64,000 nucleotides of DNA. Origin: JAGIBJ01 sp032119595. GTDB taxonomy: Bacteria > Actinomycetota > Thermoleophilia > Solirubrobacterales > Solirubrobacteraceae. The notes under the pieces are model-generated. The model made no database searches. It was not told the DNA's origin and saw nothing but the letters and a program-made list of their open reading frames with translations. Position numbers and translations under genes: made by a program. The DNA is taken from contig JAUMBQ010000006.1 in NCBI GenBank assembly GCA_032119595.1, positions 1,364,001-1,428,000 of the forward strand, read 5' to 3'. Each line of letters starts with the position of its first letter. The first letter of the stretch is position 1. Positions 24,761 through 32,787 of this stretch are shown here, piece after piece.

Positions 24761-25237
24761 ATGGCGGTGCTTGGGCTCACGCGGGTCAAGGACGATCGGA
24801 AGCTGTTCGAGCTCAAGGGCGTCGGGACGCTGCGCGACGGCGGCTGGCGCGACGGCGACAAGGTCGCGATGACCGCCGATGGCGTCGAATGGGAATGCCG
24901 CGGCGAGGGAATGCTGAAGCGGAACTACCTGGCGACGGACCCGGCGGGTGTGGTCGTGGGGCGTTACGTCGGCAAGACCTTCGGCACCGGCGGCGCGATG
25001 GAATGGGGCGGCGCCAGTTTGGCCCTGCGAAAGCCGAGTCTGTGGTCGAGCCGCTGGGAGCTGGTCGACCAGCAGCTGGTCCTCGCGGAGTTCCAGCCGA
25101 AAGGTCGCTCGGCTCGGCCGATGGAGGTCACGCTGCACGCCCAAGGCGTCCCGGATGGGCTGCTCATGTTCACGGTCTACGTGGTTCAGGCGCTGGTGCG
25201 TGCCGCCGCTGCCGCGTCTGCTGGCGGGGACGGCTGA
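24761..25237 (+). CDS. Beta-rich small protein, paralogue A (no Gly/Cys tail)
   Basis: The protein has 158 aa from ATG 24761 (MAVLGLTRVKDDRKLFELKG). It shares the layout of the paralogues at 25741 and 27356: GVGTLR, then (D/G)GW/GYF, a VxWEC strand (GVEWECRGEGMLKRNY), a W/RGT-IxW-like strand (GGAMEWGGASLAL), and a C-terminal hydrophobic helix (DGLLMFTVYVVQALVRAAAA). The fold may be a tubby/LURP-like beta barrel with one helix; this is a guess. Unlike its relatives it ends without the Gly/Cys tail, and the same reading frame continues after the stop into a paralogue fragment. Confidence 0.7.
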   Translation: MAVLGLTRVKDDRKLFELKGVGTLRDGGWRDGDKVAMTADGVEWECRGEGMLKRNYLATDPAGVVVGRYVGKTFGTGGAMEWGGASLALRKPSLWSSRWELVDQQLVLAEFQPKGRSARPMEVTLHAQGVPDGLLMFTVYVVQALVRAAAAASAGGDG

Positions 25238-25669
25238 GTCGGCGAGTCGATCCCTCGAAATTGGCGGTGCGGGAAGTCGGGGTTCTTTGGAACGGTCTTC
25301 GTCGCGAAGAACCAGGCCGGTGAAATCGACGGATCCTTCACCGGCTCGCTCTTCGGTGGCGGCGGCACCGTGACCTGGACGGGGCTCCCGGCCTGCAAGC
25401 TGCAGAAGACCGGCCTCTTCAGGGTGCGTTACCTGCTTATGGACGGCCGAGTGATCCTGTGTGAGTTCGCGCCCGGCGCAGGCGCCGACGCATACGCGGT
25501 GGTCCACCTGCGCCGCGAGGGCATCCCCGCCGGACTCGTGATGTTCGGGACGTACGTCGCTCGCGAGTTGCGGCGCCGACAGAGCCGGAGCGGCGGCTTC
25601 GGCGGCGGATCGTTTGAGTCCAGCGGCGGCGGTGGTGGTGGTGGCGGTGGTTGTGGTGGTGGCAGCTGA
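25238..25669 (+). pseudogene. 5'-truncated paralogue with Gly/Cys tail
   Basis: Immediately after the stop of the previous gene, and in the same frame, 143 codons stay open to 25669. From WRCGKSGFF onward they align with the C-terminal two thirds of the protein at 27356 (TWRCDSQGLF), including YLLMDGRVILCEF, GLVMFGTYVARELRR and a tail rich in Gly/Ser ending GGGCGGGS. No ATG/GTG with a ribosome site lies at the front. This is most simply a copy that lost its N-terminal third by recombination, or a fusion broken by a stop codon. Confidence 0.6.
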
Positions 25670-25740
25670 AGGGGCGCTCCGTAACGAATCCCTAATCATC
25701 GCCCCTAGGCAGCGGCCCGGCGCGCTGCCACATTCTCGGC

Positions 25741-26379
25741 ATGATCGAACTCGCGAAGACGCTGGAGGTGACCGAGCTGGTCCTGGTGCAGGACGAGCAC
25801 GACCGCACTCTGTTTTCGGTGCCCGGGGTCGGGACGATTCGCGCGGGTGGGTATTTCGGCGGCGGCGGCGCGACGATCACCGTCGGCGACGCGACCTGGG
25901 AATGCGGCGAACAGGGTCGACTCATCAAGCGGTATGTCGCGACCGACCGCACCGGCGCGACGCTCGCCACCTTCGCCGGGTCGAACGCCAAGCCCGGTCG
26001 GGGCACCATCCGCTGGAACGGACGACGCCTCGGCTTCAAGAGCACCGAGCGTGGCGTGAGGGCGCTGTCTGAGCGTGGCGTCGTGCATGCCGAGCTGACC
26101 GGCCAAGCCGATGGTGCTTGTCCCGTCCGGGGGCGACTGTTCACGAACGGCCTCCCACCGGAGCTGCTCCTCTTCGCGTTCTCCATCGCGCTGGCCCGCC
26201 AGCGTCATGCGACGCGCCGCGGAGCAGGCGCGACGGCCGGGGGCGGTGCCGCCTCGTCCGTCGGGTGCAGTGGCGGCGATGGCGGCGGTTCCATCGGATG
26301 CAGCGGGGGGAACAGCGGCTGCGGCGGCGGAAGCGGTGGAGGGGGCTGCGGCGGAGGAGGCTGCAGCGGCGGCTCGTAA
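25741..26379 (+). CDS. Beta-rich small protein with Gly/Cys/Ser tail, paralogue B
   Basis: The protein has 212 aa (MIELAKTLEVTELVLVQDEH). Core residues 1-158 contain GVGTIRAGGYFGGGG, DATWECGEQGRLIKRYVAT, GTIRWNGRRLGF and a C-terminal helix (PPELLLFAFSIALARQRH). From residue 165 the chain is almost only Gly, Ser and Cys (eight Cys), such as GCGGGSGGGGCGGGGC. There is no signal peptide. The tail could be flexible, could bind metal, or could be modified as in Gly/Ser/Cys-rich peptide precursors; no modifying enzyme is adjacent. Confidence 0.75.
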   Translation: MIELAKTLEVTELVLVQDEHDRTLFSVPGVGTIRAGGYFGGGGATITVGDATWECGEQGRLIKRYVATDRTGATLATFAGSNAKPGRGTIRWNGRRLGFKSTERGVRALSERGVVHAELTGQADGACPVRGRLFTNGLPPELLLFAFSIALARQRHATRRGAGATAGGGAASSVGCSGGDGGGSIGCSGGNSGCGGGSGGGGCGGGGCSGGS

Positions 26380-26450
26380 TCGACCGGCGCAGGGCGCCAA
26401 GCCCGCCGCTCACCTCCACCGGATTCACGCCTGTAGCTGACGCCCGAAAC

Positions 26451-26511
26451 GGCTCAGGCGTCGGCCCGGCTCAGGCCTTGGCCGGGCTCAGGCGTCGGCC
26501 GGGCTCAGGCG
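26451..26511. repeat. 17-bp tandem repeat
   Basis: Three near-identical 17-mers (GGCTCAGGC[G/C]T[C/T]GGCC[C/G]) and a partial fourth lie in tandem between the paralogue and the PH-like gene, reaching into the latter's stop codon. Confidence 0.8.
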
Positions 26512-27134
26512 AGCCGGTCGTAGAGTTCGGCCAGGCCGTAGAGCACGGCGCCAGCGGCGAAAACTCCGTTGGTCAGCTTGCTGCGTCGGCGGTCGGCGTC
26601 CGTCGGGAGCAACATGGCGTCGTCTGGTCGGCTGCCGGCTGACCACTGGCGCAGGTACTCGGCGGCGCGTTCGGCCCGCCTGTCGTGCGGGGCAAAGGGA
26701 AGCTGCGGAGGGAGCGGGACCTGGAAGTACGTCGTCGCGAAGACCGACGCGCCGACCATCGGCTTGCCGTCGACGCGGCGGAACTTCAGGCCGAGTTGGT
26801 CGGTCCGGAACTCGCGGATCTCGTCCCATCGCAGGCGGTGTCCGCCGAACACGTTGCGAATCCGGATGCCTTGGTCGTCGGCCTCGAGCATCGGCCGGAA
26901 CGCGAAGCACCAGACGGCGACGGCCCCGGCCGCCAGGATCGCGACCCCGGCGACATTCCCCGCCACGAGGCCGTTCGCCTCACCGGCGACCAAACGCACG
27001 ACGATGGAGAGGGCCGTGGCCGACAGCAGCAAGCTCCCCGCCGCGCCGAGCACGCGTACGAACACGCTCTTGCGCCAGACCTGGGCGCGCGCCGCGCCGA
27101 CGGCCGACATCGACGGCGATGCAAAGGCACTCAT
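26505..27134 (-). CDS. Membrane protein with bacterial PH-like domain
   Basis: The protein has 209 aa. Two hydrophobic helices (residues 30-52 and 58-80) are followed by a small beta-rich domain: MLEADDQGIRIRNVFGGHRLRWDEIREFRTDQLGLKF, the pattern of bacterial PH (bPH2-type) domains with the W-x-E-I turn. The end includes another weakly hydrophobic segment. These proteins are common in actinobacteria and of unknown function. It lies between two members of the Gly/Cys-tail family on the opposite strand. Confidence 0.8.
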   Translation of the reverse strand: MSAFASPSMSAVGAARAQVWRKSVFVRVLGAAGSLLLSATALSIVVRLVAGEANGLVAGNVAGVAILAAGAVAVWCFAFRPMLEADDQGIRIRNVFGGHRLRWDEIREFRTDQLGLKFRRVDGKPMVGASVFATTYFQVPLPPQLPFAPHDRRAERAAEYLRQWSAGSRPDDAMLLPTDADRRRSKLTNGVFAAGAVLYGLAELYDRLA

Positions 27135-27355
27135 GTCTCAGCACTCGGCTGGTGGCGCGCCAGCTAAACACGAGCTAGCCCGACGGCTGAGCTCAACCCG
27201 GGCGGGCCTGGGCCGCGAACGGCGCGAAAGCGCGCCCTTCAGCACTCAGGCTCGTCTGGACGGAGGCCTGGGGATGCTGATTCGGCCCGCCTGCGACCAC
27301 GTCGCCACGCAGCGAATTGGTTGGTACTCGGTGTGCTGCCTGCCAAGCTCGCTTC

Positions 27356-27949
27356 ATGGTTCAGCTGAGAAAGACAGCTGAGGTGCGCTCGGTTGAGTTG
27401 CTGCCAGCCGCTGGCAGCAACACGACCTACCTTCTTGCGGGCTTTGGATCGCTTCGCGTGGGCGGCTACTTCGGCGGGAAGGGGTCGACGTTCCGGATCG
27501 GCTCCACCACGTGGCGCTGCGATAGCCAGGGCCTGTTCGTTCGCAGTCTCCTTGCGCGCGGGTCGGCCGGGCGGACCGACGGACGGTTCACGACGGCTCG
27601 GCTTGGTCGAGGCAACGGCACCGTCGAATGGAAGGGCCGGGAGTACACCTGGCGGTCGGCTGGACGGCGCAAGGCGCGGTACTGGCTGATGGATGGCGAC
27701 ACGATGGTCTGCGCGTTCGCTTGTCGCGGCGCGGGCGCGAAGCCGATGATGGTCGCGTTTCCCGCGGCCGAGGATCTGCCTGGCGCGCTCGTGATGTTCG
27801 CGGTCGCCATCGCCTACGAACTCACCAAGCATCGCCGTGGCGTAACGAGCAGTTCGGGTGGTTCGGGCGACGGAGGAGACGGCTGCGGTGGCGGAGGAGA
27901 CGGCGGCGGCAGTTGCGGTGGTGGCGGCTGCGGCGGTGGCGGGAGCTAG
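27356..27949 (+). CDS. Beta-rich small protein with Gly/Cys/Ser tail, paralogue C
   Basis: The protein has 197 aa from ATG 27356 (MVQLRKTAEVRSVELLPAAG). Same core plan as paralogue B: GFGSLRVGGYFGGKG, TTWRCDSQGLFVRSL, GTVEWKGREYTW, RYWLMDGDTMVCAF, and the C-terminal helix GALVMFAVAIAYELTKHRRG. The last 32 residues are Gly/Ser/Cys/Asp and end in GGGCGGGGS. An in-frame TTG 39 bp upstream is possible. The next gene starts 61 bp downstream but belongs to the glycan cluster. Confidence 0.75.
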   Translation: MVQLRKTAEVRSVELLPAAGSNTTYLLAGFGSLRVGGYFGGKGSTFRIGSTTWRCDSQGLFVRSLLARGSAGRTDGRFTTARLGRGNGTVEWKGREYTWRSAGRRKARYWLMDGDTMVCAFACRGAGAKPMMVAFPAAEDLPGALVMFAVAIAYELTKHRRGVTSSSGGSGDGGDGCGGGGDGGGSCGGGGCGGGGS

Positions 27950-28010
27950 TCCGCACCCCGCCGCAACGGTGCTGGCCGCACCCAAACCCCGCGCGCGCGA
28001 CAATGGGTGG

Positions 28011-29669
28011 GTGCCGCCCGCCACTGCGCTTATCGCGATTCCCACGCTCGGGCGGCCCGGGCAGCTCGACACCACGCTCGCCTCGGTCGTGCCGCAGGCG
28101 CGGGCGCGGGGGATCGAGGTGCTGGTCGTCGACGACGGACCCTCCGAAGCGACCCGTCTGGCGGCCGAACGCCACGGCGCCGCGTACCGCGAAGCGGGCG
28201 CCCCCGGCGGCCCAAACGCCGCGCGGAACCTCGCCTTTGCCGGCACCGACGCGCCCCTGGTGATCCTCCTCGACGACGACATCCGCGCCTGGCCGCACTG
28301 GCTCGACGAGCTGCTCGCCGCCCACGAGCGCGAACCGGCCGACGTCGCCGTGCTCGCCGGCCAGATCGTCCCCTGGCTGGACCCGGCCCACGCTCCCAAG
28401 ACCTGCGGCCGCCACGGCGCGCCCGTCACCGAACTGCAGCTCGGCGACGAGGACAAGGACATTCGCCACGGCTGGAGCGCGAACATGGGCGTGCGCCGCG
28501 ACTGGTGGGTCAAGGCCGGCCCGTTCGACGAAGCCCACGCCATCGGCGGCGACGAAGAGGAATGGGTCGACCGCGCCGCGGCCGCAGGCGGCCGCACGCG
28601 CTACATCGCCGCCGCGGGCGTCCAGCACGAGCGCGTCGGCACCGATGCGTCGCTGCGATCCCTCATGCGTGCCTCCCGATTCCGGGGCCGCAACCTGCGC
28701 CTCTTCGAGACCCAGCAGGGCCGCGCGCCAAGCCTGCAGGCGGAACTGAAGACGCTCGCCGCTTGTGTCGCACATGTGATCATCCGGCGTTGCCCGATGG
28801 GGCTGACGCTCGTCGCCCATAGCCTCGGGCGCGTGCAGCAGACCATTGCGCCCGCGCCGCCCCCAGCGCGCGTCGGCCTGAACGACTTCCTTTCGGGCCG
28901 CAGCGGCCACGTCGCCGGCAAGAAGGGCCAGCTCCTGCTGGTCGCCGACCGCCTGCTGGATCTCGTGCGCGCGCCGATCACGGCCGTCGAACAGCTCCGA
29001 GCCCGGCGGGTCCCGCGCCGCCGCATCCTGGCGCTCGCGATCGCGCGCGACCCAGCCGCGTTCGCGCCGATCGCCGCTGACCTGCAGTCCGGGCGCCACA
29101 GCATCGAACTCGACCTCCAGCCGATCGACGAGCGCGGCAAGTTCGAGCGCCTCTCGGCGATGCTCCAGGCCCACGACCTCACGGCCTACGACCACGTGCT
29201 GCTCGTCGACGATGACGTCGAACTCCCGCGCGGCTTCACCGATCGCCTGGTTTGGGCCGTCGAGCGGGCTGGCCTCGTGCTCGCGCAGCCCGCGCACCGT
29301 CGGCACTCGCACGCCGCGTGGCCGGTCACCCGTCGGCACCTCCTGCACGCGGCCCGCCGCACGCACTTCGTCGAGATCGGCCCCGTGACGCTCCTGCGCG
29401 GCCCGGCGCTCGAGCAGCTCGTGCCGTTCCCGGACGACCTCACCATGGGCTGGGGCCTCGACGTGCACTGGGGCGCCATCGCCCGCGAACGCGGCTGGCC
29501 GATCGGGGTCGTCGACTCCACGCCGCTGCTCCATCTCAACCCGGTCGCGGGTGGCTACGGCCGCGAACCGGTCGTCGAGGCCGCGCGCACCTTCCTCGCC
29601 TCACGGCCATACGTCACGCGCGACGAAGCGGCCTGGTCGGAGCCCGCACCGGTGGTTCGCAGCCGATGA
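28011..29669 (+). CDS. Glycosyltransferase, GT2-like with a second glycosyltransferase-like half
   Basis: The protein has 552 aa from GTG 28011 (MPPATALIAIPTLGRPGQLD). Residues 5-230 are a GT-A/GT2 domain: ALIAIPTLGRP, VLVVDDGPSE (nucleotide-binding Asp), PNAARNLAF, LVILLDDDIRAW (metal-binding DxD-like), and a GGDEEEW catalytic region. Residues 330-540 look like another glycosyltransferase-type domain with its own LLVDDDVELPRGF motif. A bifunctional transferase is plausible. It opens a tight operon: its stop overlaps the next ATG. Confidence 0.88.
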   Translation: MPPATALIAIPTLGRPGQLDTTLASVVPQARARGIEVLVVDDGPSEATRLAAERHGAAYREAGAPGGPNAARNLAFAGTDAPLVILLDDDIRAWPHWLDELLAAHEREPADVAVLAGQIVPWLDPAHAPKTCGRHGAPVTELQLGDEDKDIRHGWSANMGVRRDWWVKAGPFDEAHAIGGDEEEWVDRAAAAGGRTRYIAAAGVQHERVGTDASLRSLMRASRFRGRNLRLFETQQGRAPSLQAELKTLAACVAHVIIRRCPMGLTLVAHSLGRVQQTIAPAPPPARVGLNDFLSGRSGHVAGKKGQLLLVADRLLDLVRAPITAVEQLRARRVPRRRILALAIARDPAAFAPIAADLQSGRHSIELDLQPIDERGKFERLSAMLQAHDLTAYDHVLLVDDDVELPRGFTDRLVWAVERAGLVLAQPAHRRHSHAAWPVTRRHLLHAARRTHFVEIGPVTLLRGPALEQLVPFPDDLTMGWGLDVHWGAIARERGWPIGVVDSTPLLHLNPVAGGYGREPVVEAARTFLASRPYVTRDEAAWSEPAPVVRSR

Positions 29670-30880
29670 AGGTCGCCGTCGTCGCCGAGTTCTACCCCCG
29701 GGCCCACGACCCGGTCCTGGGCGTGTGGGCGCACCGTCAGTCGCTCGCGGCAAAGGCGGCGGGCGCAGAGGTGGAGGTGCTCGTGCTGCACCGGCCGATT
29801 CCGTCGGTCGCGTCGCTGCGGGCCGGGCCGCGGGCCGCGTGGCGGGAGTTTCGCACGCTGCGTAAACAGCCCCGACGGACCGAACTCGATGGCCTCCCGA
29901 TCACGTACGTCCCGTTCTACGCCCCCGGCCGCGCAGGCTCCTACGGCGACTGGGGCAAGTACGCCGCCCGCCCGCTCGGCCGCGCGCTGCGCAAGCTCCA
30001 CAAGCGGTTCCCGTTCGACGTCATCCACGCGCACAACGCGGTCCCCGCCGCCGACGCGATCCGCCGCGCCAATCTCGGCGGACCGCTCATCACGTCGGTC
30101 CACGGCGGCGACGTGTTCCACACGGCGATCCTCAAGCCCGCCTGGGCTGCGAACGTCACCGCCGGCCTGAACGCGTCGGATCTCGTCCTCGCGAACTCGT
30201 CCGGGATCCGCACCGCGTGCGGCGCGCTCACGTCGAGTCCCGTGGAGGTGCTGCTGCTCGGCGCCGACGTGCCGGAGAAGGACCCGCGCCCCCCGCGCGA
30301 CCACGCGCTCATCACCGTGGCGCACCTCATCGACCGCAAACGCCACGCCGACGTGATGCGCGCCATGTGGGTGCTCCGCGCCCGCTGGCCGAAGCTGCGG
30401 TACGTGATCGTCGGCGACGGCCCCGCTCGCCTGGGGCTGCAAGAACTTGCTCGTTCCCTGGAGATGTCCGACCGCGTGATCTTCCGCGGCCAGCTCCCGC
30501 CCGACGAGGCGATGGAAGCGATCGACGGCGCGACCCTCGCCGTGATGCCGTCGATCGACGAGGCCTACGGCGTGGCGTACGTGGAGGCGATGGCCCGTGG
30601 CGTGCCGACGATCGGCTCTCTGGGCGAGCCCGGCCCCCTCGATCTCGCCGACCTCGGCAGCGGCATCCAGCTCGCGGCGCCGGGCGATGTCGAGCACCTG
30701 GCGCGGGTGATCGACCGGCTCCTGTCCGACCCGAGCGAGCGCGCGCGACTGGCCAAGCTCGGTCGGCGCGTGATGCGCGAGCGGTGCTCGTGGGAGGTTG
30801 TTGGGCGTTCGACGGTCGAGATCTACGGTCGCGTGCTCGAGCGCCACGCGCGCCTCGGCTCCGAGCGCCAGCCCGGCTGA
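29666..30880 (+). CDS. GT4-family glycosyltransferase
   Basis: The protein has 404 aa, with ATGA overlap on both sides. GT-B fold: N-terminal MKVAVVAEFYPRAHDPVLGVWAHRQ, DVIHAHNAVPAADAIR (95-110), VTSVHGGDVF-like acceptor region; C-terminal domain with LITVAHLIDRKRHADVMRAM, YVIVGDGPARLGLQEL and the retaining-enzyme motif SIDEAYGVAYVEAMARGVP (EX7E). It probably adds a hexose from a nucleotide sugar to a lipid-linked glycan on the cytoplasmic face. Confidence 0.93.
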   Translation: MKVAVVAEFYPRAHDPVLGVWAHRQSLAAKAAGAEVEVLVLHRPIPSVASLRAGPRAAWREFRTLRKQPRRTELDGLPITYVPFYAPGRAGSYGDWGKYAARPLGRALRKLHKRFPFDVIHAHNAVPAADAIRRANLGGPLITSVHGGDVFHTAILKPAWAANVTAGLNASDLVLANSSGIRTACGALTSSPVEVLLLGADVPEKDPRPPRDHALITVAHLIDRKRHADVMRAMWVLRARWPKLRYVIVGDGPARLGLQELARSLEMSDRVIFRGQLPPDEAMEAIDGATLAVMPSIDEAYGVAYVEAMARGVPTIGSLGEPGPLDLADLGSGIQLAAPGDVEHLARVIDRLLSDPSERARLAKLGRRVMRERCSWEVVGRSTVEIYGRVLERHARLGSERQPG

Positions 30881-32154
30881 TGGCCGGCACAAGCGAGTCG
30901 GGTTCGGACCCTTCGGCGTCAGGCGCCAGTGGTCCGTCCGCACGGGGAGATCAGGGCCCATCGGCGTCACCGGCCCGGGGCCCGTCGGCGCCGGCAGACC
31001 CGCGCCCCGTGTTGTTCGTCACCACGGAGATCCCGCCGGATCGTGTCGGAGCGTTCCGCGCGCTGGCCGCGCTGACGCCGGTCGAGTTCGCCCTCTTCGG
31101 CGGGGGAATGCACGCGACCGCCGGCGTGTCCGACCACGGTCTCCCGGCGATCGAGGTCCGCGAGCAGGACGTCTTCGGGCTGGCCCGCAGCGGCCGGTAC
31201 CGGGCGGTCGTTGCCGGGACCGTCGGCCGCATCGCGCTCCCCGCGGCCTGGTTCGGCGCGGAACTCGCCAAGGTTCCGTTTGTGCTCTGGAGCGCCCTCT
31301 GGGCTCATCCGCGCTCGGCGGCGCACCTCCCCGGCGCGCTGTTGCTGCGCCTGCTCTACCGCCGGGCCGACGTCGTCGTCACCTACGGCCCGCACGTGTC
31401 GCGCTTCGCTAAACGCCACGGCGCCCGCCACACGGTCGTCGCGCCGCAGGCCGTCGACGCGGACTTCTGGAGCGCACCAGTCGACGCCCAATCCGACACT
31501 CCGGCCCCCGTCGAGGACGTTCGCCCCGTCGGAGCGGTCGCCGACGCGATCGACGATGTCCCTCAAGCGCTTGGATCCGCGCCGGATACCTCTGGCGCCC
31601 AGCCGATGCCCCGCCTGCTCTTCGTCGGGCGCGACGACCCTGGCAAGGGCGTCGATTGGCTGCTGGAGGCCTGGGATGCGTCGGGCCTGGGACGCGACGG
31701 ACGCGCCGAACTCCGGCTCGTCGGTCCCGCCTCAGAACGCTCCGCCGGTCACGCTGGGGTCGTCGCCCTCGGGCCCGTCGCGCCAGCGCGCGTGCGCGAC
31801 GAGATGCGGGCCGCTGCGGCGGTCGTCGTGCCATCGGAGCGCACCGCAACCTTCCGCGAGCCCTGGGGTTTGGTGGTCAATGAAGCCATGCATGCCGGCA
31901 AGCTCGTGATCGCGTCCACCGAAGTCGGTGCGGTTGCCGGCGGGCTCGTGCAGGGCGACCGAACGGGCCTCGTCGTGCCAGCCGGGAATTTGAATGCGCT
32001 CGCCCAGGCACTGGTCGTGGCCGCCACCCCTGAGACCCCGAACCTGCAGGCGATTCGCGCAGCAGGCCGCGAGACGGCGGGTTCTTACACGCACGACGCC
32101 TGGGCGGCAGCCTTCGCGGCGGCGCTGAACGGTTCGGTAGCGTGCCGCCCATGA
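30880..32154 (+). CDS. GT4-like glycosyltransferase with low-complexity inserts
   Basis: The protein has 424 aa from ATG 30880 (TGATG junction). The first 40 residues are Ser/Gly/Pro-rich and look disordered. A GT-B core follows: PVLFVTTEIPPDRVGAF, WSALWAHPRSAAH, VVVTYGPHVSRFAKRHGA, RLLFVGRDDPGKGVDWLLEA and EPWGLVVNEAMHAGKLVIAS (donor-binding EX7E-like). An Asp/Pro-rich insert at about 205-245 separates the two halves. Third gene of the glycan operon. Confidence 0.9.
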   Translation: MAGTSESGSDPSASGASGPSARGDQGPSASPARGPSAPADPRPVLFVTTEIPPDRVGAFRALAALTPVEFALFGGGMHATAGVSDHGLPAIEVREQDVFGLARSGRYRAVVAGTVGRIALPAAWFGAELAKVPFVLWSALWAHPRSAAHLPGALLLRLLYRRADVVVTYGPHVSRFAKRHGARHTVVAPQAVDADFWSAPVDAQSDTPAPVEDVRPVGAVADAIDDVPQALGSAPDTSGAQPMPRLLFVGRDDPGKGVDWLLEAWDASGLGRDGRAELRLVGPASERSAGHAGVVALGPVAPARVRDEMRAAAAVVVPSERTATFREPWGLVVNEAMHAGKLVIASTEVGAVAGGLVQGDRTGLVVPAGNLNALAQALVVAATPETPNLQAIRAAGRETAGSYTHDAWAAAFAAALNGSVACRP

Positions 32155-32774
32155 GTTCTCCCTTGAACCCATTCCGCCTCGCGGGTCGCGGCCTCTTGGC
32201 CATGGCCCTCGGTCTTGCGCTCGTCACGCCATCGCCCGCGATGGCCAGCGGCGACGACATCTGGTCCGAGTGCGTCAACGACGGTGCGGTGAGCACGAAT
32301 CACTCCAGCGCGGATTTCCGCGACGCGCTCACCAACCCTCCGGCCGACGGCGCCGAATACACCGACTGCCTCTCCGTGATCGGTGCCGCGCAGAAGCGCG
32401 CAGCCGTTGGCGGCAGTCCTGCGAGCGGTGGCGCGACCGGCGGCGGCAGCACTGGCGCAACCGGCGGAGCGACCGGATCCGGCGTGACGCAGTCCGTTGC
32501 ACCCGAAGAACTCAAGAGTGCCCTCGCCGAGAAGGGCATCGACCCGGCTGCGCCCGTCGGCGCGCCAGCGCCCGCGCCTGCGCCGAGCGTCGTTGGCGGG
32601 GAACGGATCGACCTGTCATCGGACCGCCTTCCGTCGATCGCGAGTGCGTTCAGCCTGCCGCTCCCACTGGCCGCCTCGGCCGTGGTGGTCTTGCTCTCTG
32701 CGGCCCTGCCCTTGATCCGCTTCGGCGTGGGCCGGTTCGGGGCTCCGCCGACCGGCACCCAGCCGACCCGCTGA
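32151..32774 (+). CDS. Exported hypothetical protein with C-terminal anchor
   Basis: The protein has 207 aa; ATG overlaps the previous stop. Signal peptide at 10-32 (GLLAMALGLALVTPSPAMASG). A short globular part has two Cys (WSECVNDGAVS and YTDCLSVIG), then a Gly/Ala/Thr-rich linker (90-125), an Ala/Pro stretch and one C-terminal helix (FSLPLPLAASAVVVLLSAALPLI) with a basic end. It looks like a cell-surface protein tethered by its C-terminus. I do not recognise a family. The operon position suggests a link to surface glycan assembly. Confidence 0.8.
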   Translation: MSSPLNPFRLAGRGLLAMALGLALVTPSPAMASGDDIWSECVNDGAVSTNHSSADFRDALTNPPADGAEYTDCLSVIGAAQKRAAVGGSPASGGATGGGSTGATGGATGSGVTQSVAPEELKSALAEKGIDPAAPVGAPAPAPAPSVVGGERIDLSSDRLPSIASAFSLPLPLAASAVVVLLSAALPLIRFGVGRFGAPPTGTQPTR

Positions 32775-32787
32775 GCGTTCCCCGCGG

